Below are positions 45,418-54,734 of a stretch of 64,000 nt of DNA, in pieces. The stretch comes from Pycnococcus provasolii. Taxonomy: Eukaryota > Chlorophyta > Pseudoscourfieldiophyceae > Pseudoscourfieldiales. The DNA lies in assembly GCA_049487715.1 (NCBI GenBank), contig CP150557.1, positions 310,001 to 374,000 on the forward strand, in the 5' to 3' direction. The notes under the pieces are model-generated. The model searched no databases. It was given only the letters and a program-made list of their open reading frames with translations, and was not told the origin of the DNA. Positions within the stretch are counted from its first letter, which is position 1. The number at the start of each line of letters is the position of its first letter. A program made the translations under genes and the position numbers.

Positions 45418-46134
45418 CACACTGGTGCACTGCCTCTTAACGGGGACCTAGAGATACACGAAACATACAACGCTTACGAGCCTCTAGCTCCGAATCGGCC
45501 AACCGCGAGGTATTTAGGACAAGCTGTGACTTACGCGTGCAACGAGTATGCGAAGACTTTCTCAAACTTTCTCTTATATGGGACGCAGGCGCATCGCGTG
45601 AATTACTTACAAGCGAAATGGAACATGACCAAAACGCAGGCGAAACGCGTGAGCTAGTTGTTCGAAACAAGGGTTGCGGACCTTCTTCAACACGGCAACA
45701 ACAATCAACAATCTGATGAGTTCATCAGATTGTTGTTGTTCAGCAGATTCGTAAATGGTGGCACGGAAGGCACGCGTGTCGTCCCTGGGCCGATTCCGTA
45801 GCGTGCTTGGCGTGGTGTCGACGCCGTCGTCGCTCGCAAGCGGCTACGTGAGCGTAAAGATCCGCAAGAAAGATGATTCGTACAAGCCCCCTCGACTTAC
45901 CGCGTTTGTAGCTTGCTCCTGTGAATTCGACGCACCGTACATTCATGACGGTCGACAAACGCGTCGTGGAGAACATGTTCGCATATGTAACTCCTAGCAT
46001 TATTACTCTATTAATGGTCTCTACATTACCTTTGCGTGCGTTCCTAACCTGTGCAAAAGACCGTTGGGAAAGGGGCGACTTGGGACCATTTGCAGGAAAG
46101 TGTACGCGAGAGGGATTTCATGATATTAACGGGT
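45418..46134 (+). pseudogene. Protein-like open stretches in two frames, unrecognised
   Basis: Frame one, about 45418..45660, reads LEIHETYNAYEPLAPNRPTA, then RYLGQAVTYACNEYAKTFSN and FLLYGTQAHRVNYLQAKWNM. It has no ATG and ends at TAG, within a GTGAGC donor-like site. A second frame has its own ATG at 45755 (MVARKARVSSLGRFRSVLGV, later FVACSCEFDAPYIHDGRQTR), meets TAG at 45995, and stays open in the same frame afterwards (NGLYITFACVPNLCKRPLGK) to a TGA at about 46134. Composition is unlike random translation, with Tyr, Asn and Cys well above chance. It may be exons of a gene with unplaced introns, or a decayed mobile or acquired gene. No family is recognised. Confidence 0.35.
45707..45734. 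repeat. Perfect 13-bp inverted repeat with 2-base centre
   Basis: AACAATCTGATGA and its reverse complement flank GT, between the two coding remnants. It could form a hairpin or be a protein-binding or element-end palindrome. Confidence 0.9.
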
Positions 46135-46244
46135 ATTCTAATTTCTTTTTTATTTCCACTACTCAAGAATAATGTTCACTTTGGCCAAAGCCGCGATTCG
46201 CTAAATACGCTAATTCTGTAGAATCATTTCGTACCCTCTCGAGA

Positions 46245-48173
46245 TCACCTCTTAACGTGTCTTACGGTACTGAAGAAGTATCCCGCGAGCGCAAGCCACA
46301 CGAACCACGTCAATATCATGAAGCCGAAATTCACGGAAATGCTTGTCGGACTCACGTCGTAAAATTTAAGTATCGTGGGCCCTTCCTCGCCCCACGTCTC
46401 CGGAAGCTTGTCGATGTTGTTGAAGTGATTCAGCATCATCCCTTGCCAGCCATATCTCACAAATAGAGTGTGAGAATACCATCGCCAACCGTCGGGCATG
46501 TCATCGCGACGCATCAGGATGCCTCCAAAGAAAAGAGCGATGACGTTGTACACTGGAAGCAGCGTATTCGCCGCGTCCATATTTGGAGCGACGGCAGACA
46601 CGACGTATGCGAGAGCGATGCCATTTTGCAAAATGCAGTAGTAGGAGAGCCAGAAGATGAGGAAGCTGCCACGCAACGCGCAGGCTCCATAAATCATGCC
46701 CTGCGATACGAGGGAGGGGAAAATCGCGAGAAAACCTTCCTCGATGAGCTTGTAGATCAGATACGAGTAAACGCCGTAGCACCCATCAGCCATCTCGCGA
46801 TAGAAGAGCGGCCGCTCCATAACGATCGAGGGCATGTAGCCGGCAGCTCCAAAGCTCGGGAGTGTAGCCACCATGAACATAAGAGACGCGGTGTTAAGCT
46901 GCTCACCATTAGAGCCGGCTGACTTGTCACCCTGACCCCAATACAGCGACATCATGACGAGCCCAAAGAGGATGGGACCTGAGACACGAGCGGCGACGTA
47001 GTCGCCATCCTTGTAGTTGGAACGCGTTCGGTACTTAAGCAGAGTTTTGATGGCGTGAACGGACACGATCGCCCTGCTCTTCGAGCTCGCGAGCTTCTTC
47101 ACGTCGGCATCGGTCAGCTTCGTGTACTCGCCGCTTTCAAGCTTCGCCTCCTCCTTGTGTACCGTCTCGTAAAGGTGCTTGGACCAATCCGACGCTTCGA
47201 ATTTGCCGGAGATGTCGACGGCTTTCGAGTCAGCGTGCTTGTCGCTAATGCAGTTGATCAGGTGATCCGCGAGGTTCGTCTGCGAGTCGTACGCAAACCC
47301 GATGCCCTCGAAGAACGGAACTGCCCCGAAGTTGCCGAACAGCGAACCGGCGTACGCCAGCTTACCCTTGCTGAGCAGCACGAGGTCGTCGAAGAGCCGA
47401 AAGGCGTCCGGTGTGGGGCTGTGAATGGTGCTCACGCACGTGATTCCCGCGTTTGCCAATCCACGCACGATGCTCATGACGTCTGTGGACGTTGCGCTGT
47501 CCAGTCCAGAAGTAGGCTCGTCCAAGAACAATACGCGAGGCTTTGTGACAAGAGCGATCCCGATGTTCGTGCGCTTCGCCTGACCACCTGATATTCCGCG
47601 CGCCAGCTCGTTTCCGATAAGCACGTCCGCGCAGGTGTTCAAGCCAAGCTGATCAAGAAGTTCCTCGACCATAGCGGCGCGCTGCTCTTCCGTCTGCGCG
47701 TTTGCCGTACCACCAGTCTTAAGCTCCGCCTGGTAGAGCAGCATTTCGCGAACCGTCAGCGCTCCAAGCAGCGTGTCGAACTGCTCGACGTACGAGCATA
47801 TGGTGGACGTGATATCCTTGCTATTTGACTGGCCAGCCATGGTGACCTTTCCCGTCGTCGTTCCCTGCGTCTTTCGTCCTGCCAGGACGTCGAGCAGCGT
47901 CGTCTTGCCCGCCCCGCTGGGACCCATGAGAGCGCTGACTCGATTCGGCGAGAAGACGCACGTGACATTGTTAAGCAAGCTGATGGTTTTCGTCTTATCC
48001 GCTCGGTCGGGCACAGTGTATGACACCTCTTTGCAGCTTATGAGAAGACCGGGTTCCAAAATGCCGCGTCCGAACTTGTCACCTGAGGCGAGTGCCCTGA
48101 GTGTGTCGACGCTGCTCGACTTGCGCATGCCCCCTGAGGCAACCTCGACGTCGTCTGCGTCGGCGGCGGACAT
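46245..48173 (-). CDS. ABCG-family (WBC) half-transporter
   Basis: 642 aa, from the ATG at 48173. Domain order is nucleotide-binding domain then membrane domain, as in ABCG/White half-transporters, which dimerise to export lipids or small hydrophobics. Walker A GPSGAGKTTLLD, Q-loop SYVEQFDTLLGALTV, signature ISGGQAKRTNIG, Walker B VLFLDEPTSGLDSA and H-loop STIHSPTPD are all intact. The membrane half (about 390-640) has six predicted helices, with PLFYREMADGCYGVYSYLIY (the ABCG re-entrant/ER-AD segment) and GGILMRRDDMPDGWRW near the end. Length is typical. The substrate cannot be told from sequence. Confidence 0.93.
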   Translation of the reverse strand: MSAADADDVEVASGGMRKSSSVDTLRALASGDKFGRGILEPGLLISCKEVSYTVPDRADKTKTISLLNNVTCVFSPNRVSALMGPSGAGKTTLLDVLAGRKTQGTTTGKVTMAGQSNSKDITSTICSYVEQFDTLLGALTVREMLLYQAELKTGGTANAQTEEQRAAMVEELLDQLGLNTCADVLIGNELARGISGGQAKRTNIGIALVTKPRVLFLDEPTSGLDSATSTDVMSIVRGLANAGITCVSTIHSPTPDAFRLFDDLVLLSKGKLAYAGSLFGNFGAVPFFEGIGFAYDSQTNLADHLINCISDKHADSKAVDISGKFEASDWSKHLYETVHKEEAKLESGEYTKLTDADVKKLASSKSRAIVSVHAIKTLLKYRTRSNYKDGDYVAARVSGPILFGLVMMSLYWGQGDKSAGSNGEQLNTASLMFMVATLPSFGAAGYMPSIVMERPLFYREMADGCYGVYSYLIYKLIEEGFLAIFPSLVSQGMIYGACALRGSFLIFWLSYYCILQNGIALAYVVSAVAPNMDAANTLLPVYNVIALFFGGILMRRDDMPDGWRWYSHTLFVRYGWQGMMLNHFNNIDKLPETWGEEGPTILKFYDVSPTSISVNFGFMILTWFVWLALAGYFFSTVRHVKR

Positions 48174-48663
48174 GACGGACGTCGTCGTTGGAAACGAGTT
48201 GTGGATACCAAACTAAATTGTGGTTTGGCGGCGCGAGTCAGCCAGAGACTCTGTCTGGCAAGTGCCAGAATCTCGAGAGCCAGGAGATTCGGATCACCTC
48301 ATCACCATCATCATCATGACCACCTTCAGGAACGTGGAATGACTACGATGGTTCACTTCCATCATGGTATTTTATCGTCATCGTGAAACTCGCCATCATG
48401 CCAAGAGGAGTTGCATCGCTCCTCACATTTATTGGTACATTCTTGAGGCGGATCTGTTTTCAAGTTGATCAAGGTGGTCAAGAGACATGTTTGAGTTTGT
48501 TGTGTGTTTGTTGGGCGAAGAAACACTCGCGGGACTGTTCTGCAAGCAGGTGTAACATATTGGGTTGATTGAACAGAGGTGAGAAGAATGAGAAAAAGAA
48601 CGATGTTCAAGCAAGGTTTTACAAGAGTTTCTGATTACTCTCTCGAGTGCCGTGATAGACGCG
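48174..48663. other. Intergenic, no gene seen
   Basis: Contains a short (CAT)n run at 48300..48317. No conserved coding frame or RNA gene is visible. Confidence 0.45.
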
Positions 48664-49308
48664 TCAAATGCGACGAACGAGACACAGTCCAGTCTTGCTC
48701 GAGTCGGCGGCAAATAGCGTGTCATTCGCATAGAAGACGCGCCACGTGCTTGGAGGTTTGTCGCGAATCTGGTACGTGAGCGTGCTCGTCGCCTCGTCGT
48801 ACGTCAGCGAGTTTCCGACGACGTCGATGGTGGGTAAGAATGGTAGCGTTTCGATGGTGAGTCGCATCTCCTCGTTGTCAAGGTCCCAAACGATCGTTTC
48901 CTTTGTTGGCATGTAGCCCCAGTCGACGAGAGGAAGTTTCCGCAGCAATGTCGAGTACACGAGCTCAAATTGCCCTTCCACGAGTTCACGAGGAACGGAG
49001 GATGAGCTGTTATCCTTTCGAAGCCGTTCCATCGCTTGTGCAACGTCAGGAACGGATGGTCGACTCGCCGAGGAGTTCGCCGTGGAGATGGCACGTTCCA
49101 GCACAGAGATGGACAACGACGTGTCAGATGACGGTGACGATGACGATGACAAGCAGTATTCTCTTGAAGCTCTTGAGTCTATCCTGAATCGGGAAGAAAC
49201 CTGACGATGGATCCCCTGAGAACGACGCACAGGACAAGAACAACGACGCCCAGGACAAGAAGAAGAAGAAGCTGAGATTGACATTGGGACAGACATTATA
49301 ATTGGCAT
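48664..49308 (-). CDS. Plastid lipid-associated (PAP/fibrillin) domain protein
   Basis: 214 aa from the ATG at 49308. The first 65 residues are Ser/Arg-rich with few acidic residues, a chloroplast-transit-like composition. The fibrillin core follows: VLERAISTANSSASRPSVPDVAQAMERL, LVEGQFELVYSTLLRKL (the family G-x-W/F-x-L-x-YS-T motif), IVWDLDNEEMRLTIETLP, DVVGNSLTYDEATSTLTYQI, and the C-terminal DTLFAADSSKTGLCLVRR (AR-x-x-x-G-LCVY-type end). Fibrillins bind lipids and quinones in plastoglobules and thylakoids. It supports a photosynthetic host. Plastid location is inferred. Confidence 0.85.
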   Translation of the reverse strand: MPIIMSVPMSISASSSSCPGRRCSCPVRRSQGIHRQVSSRFRIDSRASREYCLSSSSSPSSDTSLSISVLERAISTANSSASRPSVPDVAQAMERLRKDNSSSSVPRELVEGQFELVYSTLLRKLPLVDWGYMPTKETIVWDLDNEEMRLTIETLPFLPTIDVVGNSLTYDEATSTLTYQIRDKPPSTWRVFYANDTLFAADSSKTGLCLVRRI

Positions 49309-49452
49309 GAGAAGAACAATAATGAAGAACTATTTTTGACGGAGCAGAAAAACTGAAAAAGAAAGAAAGCTCCGGAGAATCGAAAACCCAATCTTTTTCC
49401 CAGATCCAGAGGGAGATTTCCGAAGATCCCTAAGTACTAATAACCCGAACTG

Positions 49453-49476
49453 GTAACCCTAACCCTAACCCTAACG
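49453..49476. repeat. CCCTAA tandem (three units) upstream of acetamidase gene
   Basis: GTAACCCTAACCCTAACC, then CTAACG, 47 bases before the ATG at 49523. Confidence 0.9.
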
Positions 49477-49522
49477 ATAACACTCTTTGTAAAGTAGTCT
49501 ATCAGGGCTGTGGTGGTGCTAA

Positions 49523-50785
49523 ATGGCGTCCACGTCGTCAAAGGCGTGGATGTGTCCCTGTGCCTGTCGTCATCCACGTCGTCATCGATGTCCTCCTATT
49601 GACTTGATTGCTTACGTTCTTATGTTCCTAGTAGTAGTAGTCTCGTGCGGCGTTGCAGCTGCTGCAGACCCTTTTTTAAGTGAACTCGTTGACCTGACTC
49701 CTGAGAACACGCATCTCGGATACTGGCCGACACGTGACACGCTGAATAACAAAATTCCAGCACTATCCATCAACAATAAAGATACTGTTCTGTTCAAATC
49801 AACGTCAGGGTGCGCACCAGGACACATACACACCTCCTCAGGATTCGCTCTGCCGCCTTCCATGGACCAGATTTTCAAGGTGAAGTGCGCCTCGCACACT
49901 GCGTCCAAACCAACCCCGTTCCCGTGCGGTGCCATGGGACCACACCTGCTCACGGGACCTATCGAAGTCAAAGGGGCAAAGCCAGGCGATGCACTGCAGG
50001 TGGACATTCTATCCATTGACGTGTGGCAGCCGTGGTCGTGGAATATGGTGAAGCCGCCTAAGGGGTCACTACAGTACGACTTTGACGACGTTCACGACGG
50101 CGCGCCGGCGTCGGAAATCCAGACGTGGAAAAACGACCTCGACAAGAGAGCGACGTTCGTCTCGCCACCCGGCGTTTGGGTGGCTTGGAATGTTACAAGC
50201 ACGGGTCCGTTCTTCGGATGTATGGGCACCGCACCTCCGCCGGCTTTTGGAGTTGTCAGTACGGTGCCACCTCGACCGGAATTTGGGGGAAACATGGACT
50301 TGAAGCTGCTTACAACCGGCGCAAGTCTGCAGCTTCCGGTGAATGTGGCTGGCGCGCTGTTCTCCGCGGGCGATGGCCACGCTGTACAAGGAGACGGAGA
50401 GGTCTGCACAACTGCCGTGGAGACGGGCCTTCTCGCGAAGCTTCGGTTCACGATTTTACCTGGGAAGCGTCTCAAGTCGCCACGTGCTCTCACGCCCACG
50501 CACATTGTGTCCATTGGACTGAGCGAGAACCTCGACGAGGCGCAGAAGCTCGCCATGAAGGACTTGTTGAACTGGCTGAACGACGCGGACGTTGCGGGTT
50601 ATAGCACAAGCGAGTCGTACCGTCTCGCGAGCGTGGCTGCGGACATGGCTGTCACACAGGTGGTGAATCAGGTGAAAGGCGTTCATTTGTCATTCCCACG
50701 CTCCTTGTTGCCACGCGAGAGCTCGTTGTACGCAGCACCACCGGATAGAAAGTCAAGAGGTGGTAGCACGAGAACGGAGCTGTAA
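49523..50785 (+). CDS. Acetamidase/formamidase (FmdA_AmdA) family protein, secreted
   Basis: 420 aa from an ATG with the ATGGCGTCC context. A hydrophobic segment at about 26-48 (LIAYVLMFLVVVVSCGVAAA) acts as signal peptide or anchor. The FmdA_AmdA fold is recognised by TLNNKIPALSINNKDTVLFKS, LLTGPIEVKGAKPGDALQVD, FFGCMGTAPP, PPRPEFGGNMDLKLLTTGAS and LFSAGDGHAVQGDGEVCTTAVET. This family hydrolyses short amides such as formamide and acetamide to release ammonia, using metal-binding His/Asp/Glu residues in the GDGHA-QGDGE strand. An extracellular or vacuolar amidase would serve nitrogen scavenging; that role is inferred. Confidence 0.85.
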   Translation: MASTSSKAWMCPCACRHPRRHRCPPIDLIAYVLMFLVVVVSCGVAAAADPFLSELVDLTPENTHLGYWPTRDTLNNKIPALSINNKDTVLFKSTSGCAPGHIHTSSGFALPPSMDQIFKVKCASHTASKPTPFPCGAMGPHLLTGPIEVKGAKPGDALQVDILSIDVWQPWSWNMVKPPKGSLQYDFDDVHDGAPASEIQTWKNDLDKRATFVSPPGVWVAWNVTSTGPFFGCMGTAPPPAFGVVSTVPPRPEFGGNMDLKLLTTGASLQLPVNVAGALFSAGDGHAVQGDGEVCTTAVETGLLAKLRFTILPGKRLKSPRALTPTHIVSIGLSENLDEAQKLAMKDLLNWLNDADVAGYSTSESYRLASVAADMAVTQVVNQVKGVHLSFPRSLLPRESSLYAAPPDRKSRGGSTRTEL

Positions 50786-51726
50786 GAGTAAGAGGAGGCT
50801 GATGACTACTGTACTACTGTGGTGGTTTGTTATAACTTATTTTTTTAAAAAAATGGTAAAACTGCTTATTTTTATTGGTACCATTACTGCGGCTGATTTT
50901 AACCCCTAACCTTAATTCATTCTTCCGATCTTTCTCACAATCTCCTCATTCTCCTGCACAAAAGGAGGTGTGGCCAAAAGCGCGTCGCCTCGGGCGCATT
51001 TTTCGAGCCGAAGGAATTTCTCGAAGGAATTTTGCGGTGCAATTTTCTCGAAGGAAAAAAAACGGCGGGACGTCACCAATGACCAGTGTGGTTGGTGGTG
51101 GTGAACATTGATTGACCTATGCAGTGGGCTTACCAACCAGTAGTAGTAGGGGTTTGGTTAATGGTTATGGGTTACTGACTTACTGGTGGAGGTTGTCCGT
51201 TCCACAATATGGGGACCCACGATAAGTCCTCTTAGGTCTTGGGCCCCCTCTGAGGTCGGACAGGCGGAGGCTCTCTTCTCTCTCTCTCGACCAAACTCTC
51301 AAGGTCGGAAATCGGGAAATCGGGAATCGGAAATCGGGAATCTCCCTGGGACAGGGGAGGGAAAGGATGAAAGGGGCCACTCCGAATGTCCGAACGCGGT
51401 TCTGGTGCGGTCCCTCCAAATCGAAAAGTCCTCCCCTTCCCCCCCTCGTTGGTTGGGATCCCGTCCCATCACCTCCGCATCATCACACTTCCTCATCACA
51501 CTCGTCATTCATATTGCGTTTGGTGATTTCCATCTCACGAGCACCTCTTCTACAGTATTGTGCTCTGTTGTGTTGGGTTGGGTTGTGCTGTGCTCTGTTG
51601 TGCTTCTTTGGTGGTGACTTCTTTGGTGGTGACTTCTTTGGTGGTGACTTCTTTGGTGAGTGGCTTCTACCTATTGCCGTGAGTCTCGTGGCTTCTTCTG
51701 AGTGTTTTCTGGTCTGGGGGTTACCT
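50786..51726. other. Intergenic and leader of 0.9 kb with short tandem repeats
   Basis: Includes AACCCCTAACC at 50902, an AATCGGGAA-type repeat at 51308..51342, GGGATCCCGTCCC at 51458, a GTTGGGTTGGG-rich stretch, and the 15-bp tandem repeat below. Long open frames through it are low-complexity and are not supported as coding. Confidence 0.45.
51603..51660. repeat. 15-bp tandem repeat, nearly four copies
   Basis: Unit CTTCTTTGGTGGTGA at 51603, 51618, 51633 and a partial copy at 51648. It lies in the leader of the hydrolase gene. A start upstream of it would translate it as repeated FFGGD. Confidence 0.95.
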
Positions 51727-53841
51727 ATGCCGTCATCCTTGTTATGGTTCAAGCGTGGTTTCTGTTCACCTGTTGGTAAGAGAGGTAGGAGTAGTAGCAG
51801 TCACAGCCATCACAGCCATCATCATCAGCTTCATCATCACCACCTTTTTTTGTCTCGCAGCAATCCCAATCTTCACCATCATCATAGGCGACAACAAACG
51901 TACGTGGTTGCGCGTGTCGTGCGTGTACGACGCGTAACAGCAACTTCACTATGCGCCTTCAACCACAAAAAGACGCCACTTCTTTCCACAAAAAAGAAAC
52001 TGCACCTTCGTAGAAACTGTAGCAGATCGTCGTCACCATCTTCAGCACCCAGGGCGGCGCTTCACGTCTCACCACCACCTACGGCAGCCATCAAAGGGCG
52101 GCGTGCGTCTCCGACAAAAAAGAGAGGCACCGCCGCCACCACCACCGCCACCACCACCACGAGGAGGAGCGCTCTGCGTAAAGATGCAGAAGTTAAAGAA
52201 GACGTCGCGCAACTCGAAGACTCGCAAAAGAAGAAACCTGACGGCGTGGCAACCGCAACGATCGACATCAGCGACCACCTCGACGAAGACGTGAAACCGG
52301 AGCGCTGGTCGTCACGCATTGGAAAGCTGGTGCAGGAGAGAAGAAGAGGTATGCAGAAAGTGAGAGACGACGCGTTCACTGTGACGGGGAACCTGTTGCA
52401 GAAGCTGCAGGGAACGCTCGTGCCGACGAAGCAGCAGCACGGCGACCACGGCGAGGTGGCTGAAACAGCAACGGAGGAGACTGCCACCACCTCGGACAAG
52501 CCAGAGCCAGCCGCCAAAAATTCAGCCGTCGCTGCGCCCAAAACACTGCACAATTCTGCGGACGAGCACCACTTTGTACCCGTGGGAAACGGGGCGTGGG
52601 AAATCTGCCTTCACCGTTACGTGCCACGCTCCAAGAGATCGAACACGCCACCTGTGCTGCTCGTACCCGGCTGCGCGTCAAATGCGCGAAGTTTCGATCT
52701 CGCGCCATCTGCGAGCCTAGCGCGCTACCTCGCGGACGGAGGTCCGTTGGGAAGTGACGGCATGGACGTCTGGGTCGTCGAGCTACGTGGGATTGGGCGA
52801 TCGAGGCTCGCACAAACAGACGACGAAGGAAAGGACAAAGACGAGAAAGGTGGCACGTCGTCGTACAGCAATGCCCAAGTGTACGGATGGAACTTCGACA
52901 CGCACTTAAAGGAGGACCTTCCCGCCGCGGCTGCTTACGTCGGCAAAGTCACTGGCGCGAAGAGCCTAAGCGGCATCGGACACTCGATGGGTGGCATGCT
53001 CCTCTTGAGCGCTCTCGCCACCTCGAGCTGGAAAACGCCTCTGAAGTTTGTCATCACGCTCGCGAGCTGCCTCAGAGTGCCCGCTGAAGAGTCGGGGTAC
53101 GGCTTTGCCATCTATCTTGGCGAGCTTCTTCGGAAGGCGCGCGCCGCGCACGCGCTCGGCGTGCCCGTCCGCGCGGTGAGCATGTTGCAGAGTGCATCGA
53201 TCGGCGCGACGTCAGCGCCGCTAAGAAAGGGACCAGAAGGACAGACGAAGCTCCCACGCTTTGCCGATACGTGGGCCACGACACTTCGCGAGTTTGCTCA
53301 TGGCAGCACCGCCAATCCAGCCGCGACTCCCACGCCTCTCGTTCGTCGGCTGCTGAGCGAGGGCTTCGAGGATGTTCCCATCTCTCTGCTTGCGCAGATG
53401 TCTACGCTCTTCGAGTCGAGTGGCATGCGTCCGTCGTCGTGGACGGTGCAGAGCAAGCTCCCCAAGGACGACGATCACTACGCGGAGTCGTGCGAGATGC
53501 CCTATATTCATGCAGTGCGTCTTCATGCTGCGTCGCGCAAACCTACCGATCCGACGGACTTCGTGGCATTTGCGGCGAATGGGGACGCCATCTTCCCCCC
53601 GAAGTACGTGCGCGAAACCGTCGAGGCGGGGAATGGCCGATTCGTGCTTGTTGGCGACCGTAAGGATGGGTACACGAACGACTTCATGCACTACGACTTG
53701 CTGACGAGCACGCTCGCGCGTGTCGAGGTGTTTCCGATGATCTGGGATGCTCTCATGGACGGACGCATGGCTGCTGGGTACGACGTTGATGACGTTGCGC
53801 CTAAGGTGGACGACCTTGACATGGCATCATCGACGAGATGA
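51727..53841 (+). CDS. Alpha/beta-hydrolase, plant-type, with basic N-terminal extension
   Basis: 704 aa from the ATG at 51727; the frame is open to an earlier ATG at 51367 but that part translates repeats. The first 100 residues are Ser/His/Arg-rich, which could be a plastid transit peptide. A disordered basic and acidic linker follows to about 320. The hydrolase domain begins WEICLHRYVPRSKRSNTPPVLLVPGCASNARSFDL, then DVWVVELRGIGRSRLAQ, the nucleophile elbow LSGIGHSMGGMLLLSAL (GHSMG), a lid region, and FVAFAANGDAIFPPKYVRETVE with the acid residue, then YTNDFMHYDLL with the His. It resembles plant proteins of unknown substrate annotated as alpha/beta hydrolases. Lipase or esterase activity is inferred. 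Confidence 0.8.
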   Translation: MPSSLLWFKRGFCSPVGKRGRSSSSHSHHSHHHQLHHHHLFLSRSNPNLHHHHRRQQTYVVARVVRVRRVTATSLCAFNHKKTPLLSTKKKLHLRRNCSRSSSPSSAPRAALHVSPPPTAAIKGRRASPTKKRGTAATTTATTTTRRSALRKDAEVKEDVAQLEDSQKKKPDGVATATIDISDHLDEDVKPERWSSRIGKLVQERRRGMQKVRDDAFTVTGNLLQKLQGTLVPTKQQHGDHGEVAETATEETATTSDKPEPAAKNSAVAAPKTLHNSADEHHFVPVGNGAWEICLHRYVPRSKRSNTPPVLLVPGCASNARSFDLAPSASLARYLADGGPLGSDGMDVWVVELRGIGRSRLAQTDDEGKDKDEKGGTSSYSNAQVYGWNFDTHLKEDLPAAAAYVGKVTGAKSLSGIGHSMGGMLLLSALATSSWKTPLKFVITLASCLRVPAEESGYGFAIYLGELLRKARAAHALGVPVRAVSMLQSASIGATSAPLRKGPEGQTKLPRFADTWATTLREFAHGSTANPAATPTPLVRRLLSEGFEDVPISLLAQMSTLFESSGMRPSSWTVQSKLPKDDDHYAESCEMPYIHAVRLHAASRKPTDPTDFVAFAANGDAIFPPKYVRETVEAGNGRFVLVGDRKDGYTNDFMHYDLLTSTLARVEVFPMIWDALMDGRMAAGYDVDDVAPKVDDLDMASSTR

Positions 53842-53941
53842 CATGAGCCATTTCAATACTTCATTTCATCCATTCATAATTTTTTTCTCTTCTGTTTTAA
53901 AACATTTTTCGAGAGTGGTGTTCGAACGAAAATATTAAAAA

Positions 53942-53978
<37 letters not shown>

Positions 53979-54194
53979 GTGTGTGTGCAGGTGCAGGTGT
54001 GTAGGTGTGTAACAAAATGTTTTGTTGTGAAAAGTGGATTTTCTCTGAAGTTGTCAATTTACACTGCCACCCGAAACCGAGTTTTCTTCTTTTTGTCATT
54101 GTTTTTTTGGTATGTTTTTTGTCGTTCTCTTTTGCTTTTTTTCTTTCAGACAACAAAAAAAAGGCGTATACTAGTTATATGTATGTCAAGCGGG
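53842..54194. other. Convergent intergenic with (GT)n microsatellite
   Basis: (TG)16 at about 53944..53975 followed by GCAGGTGTGT repeats to 54010, then T-rich sequence. No gene. Confidence 0.6.
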
Positions 54195-54734
54195 TTATGA
54201 GCAAAGTTCCTTCTTCATCGCGTTCACGAATTCGCCCAGTCTGTCGAAGATGTCCTTCTTCAAGGTAGCCATCGCCCTTTTCACCCTGTCGTTTCCCTTT
54301 CCCTCGACGGTGACTGCAAACGTGTAGTCATCCTCGTCGTTTCCCTCTGCAAACTCTGTGATTTTGATGGTGCCCTGAACCAGGTCGTCGTCGTCGTCAT
54401 CCTTGTTTTCCTCTGATGTGCTCGGCGTCGGTTTCTGCTTTTTGCCCTTCCAGTTGAGCACGATCGTGACGTCGTAGTACGCGAACTTCTTGTTTCCTTT
54501 TCGTATCGTCAACGACGCCTCACCCGTGAGTTCCTTGAGGTCGGTGATGGTTGGCGTGGCTGCCGCCGCGAGGCACTCCGATTCGCTGGGTTTAAGTCCC
54601 ACGAGCTCCGAGGCGATTCTTTCCCTGAAGTACGGCAGCACGCACTTTTCCTGCCAGTGCCATCCGTTGATATTTTGTCCATCCTGTCGTTCCGAGACGA
54701 TCCAGCGCTCGTCCCCCTCACCCCACTTCGCCAT
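54195..54734 (-). CDS. Activator of Hsp90 ATPase, N-terminal domain only (Aha1-N/Hch1-like)
   Basis: 179 aa from an ATG; the start MAKWGEGDERWIVSERQDG is the exact family beginning. Aha1_N motifs follow: NINGWHWQEKC (N-x-x-WHW-x-E), LKELTGEASLTIRKGNKKFAYYDVTIVLNWKG, an acidic insert (DDDDDD), and a final helix RLGEFVNAMKKE. The C-terminal Aha1_C (SRPBCC/START) domain is absent, as in yeast Hch1. The N-domain binds the Hsp90 middle segment and stimulates its ATPase. It complements the other chaperone genes in the window. Confidence 0.92.
   Translation of the reverse strand: MAKWGEGDERWIVSERQDGQNINGWHWQEKCVLPYFRERIASELVGLKPSESECLAAAATPTITDLKELTGEASLTIRKGNKKFAYYDVTIVLNWKGKKQKPTPSTSEENKDDDDDDLVQGTIKITEFAEGNDEDDYTFAVTVEGKGNDRVKRAMATLKKDIFDRLGEFVNAMKKELCS

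Larger units (their letters stand above)
45095..46244. other. Intergenic of 1.15 kb containing a decayed coding region
   Basis: Between two minus-strand genes. Holds a (CAT)n run at about 45050..45068 at its edge, a GGGATCC-rich stretch at 45302..45385, and the coding remnants annotated separately at 45418..46134. Confidence 0.5.

Noticed and set aside
49523-50604. Antisense and alternative-frame ORFs over the acetamidase gene
   Set aside because: Shadows of the real coding frame, which carries continuous family motifs.
51367-51726. Extension of the hydrolase gene to the ATG at 51367
   Set aside because: It would translate the 15-bp tandem repeat and microsatellite-like DNA. The ATG at 51727 gives a credible N-terminus.
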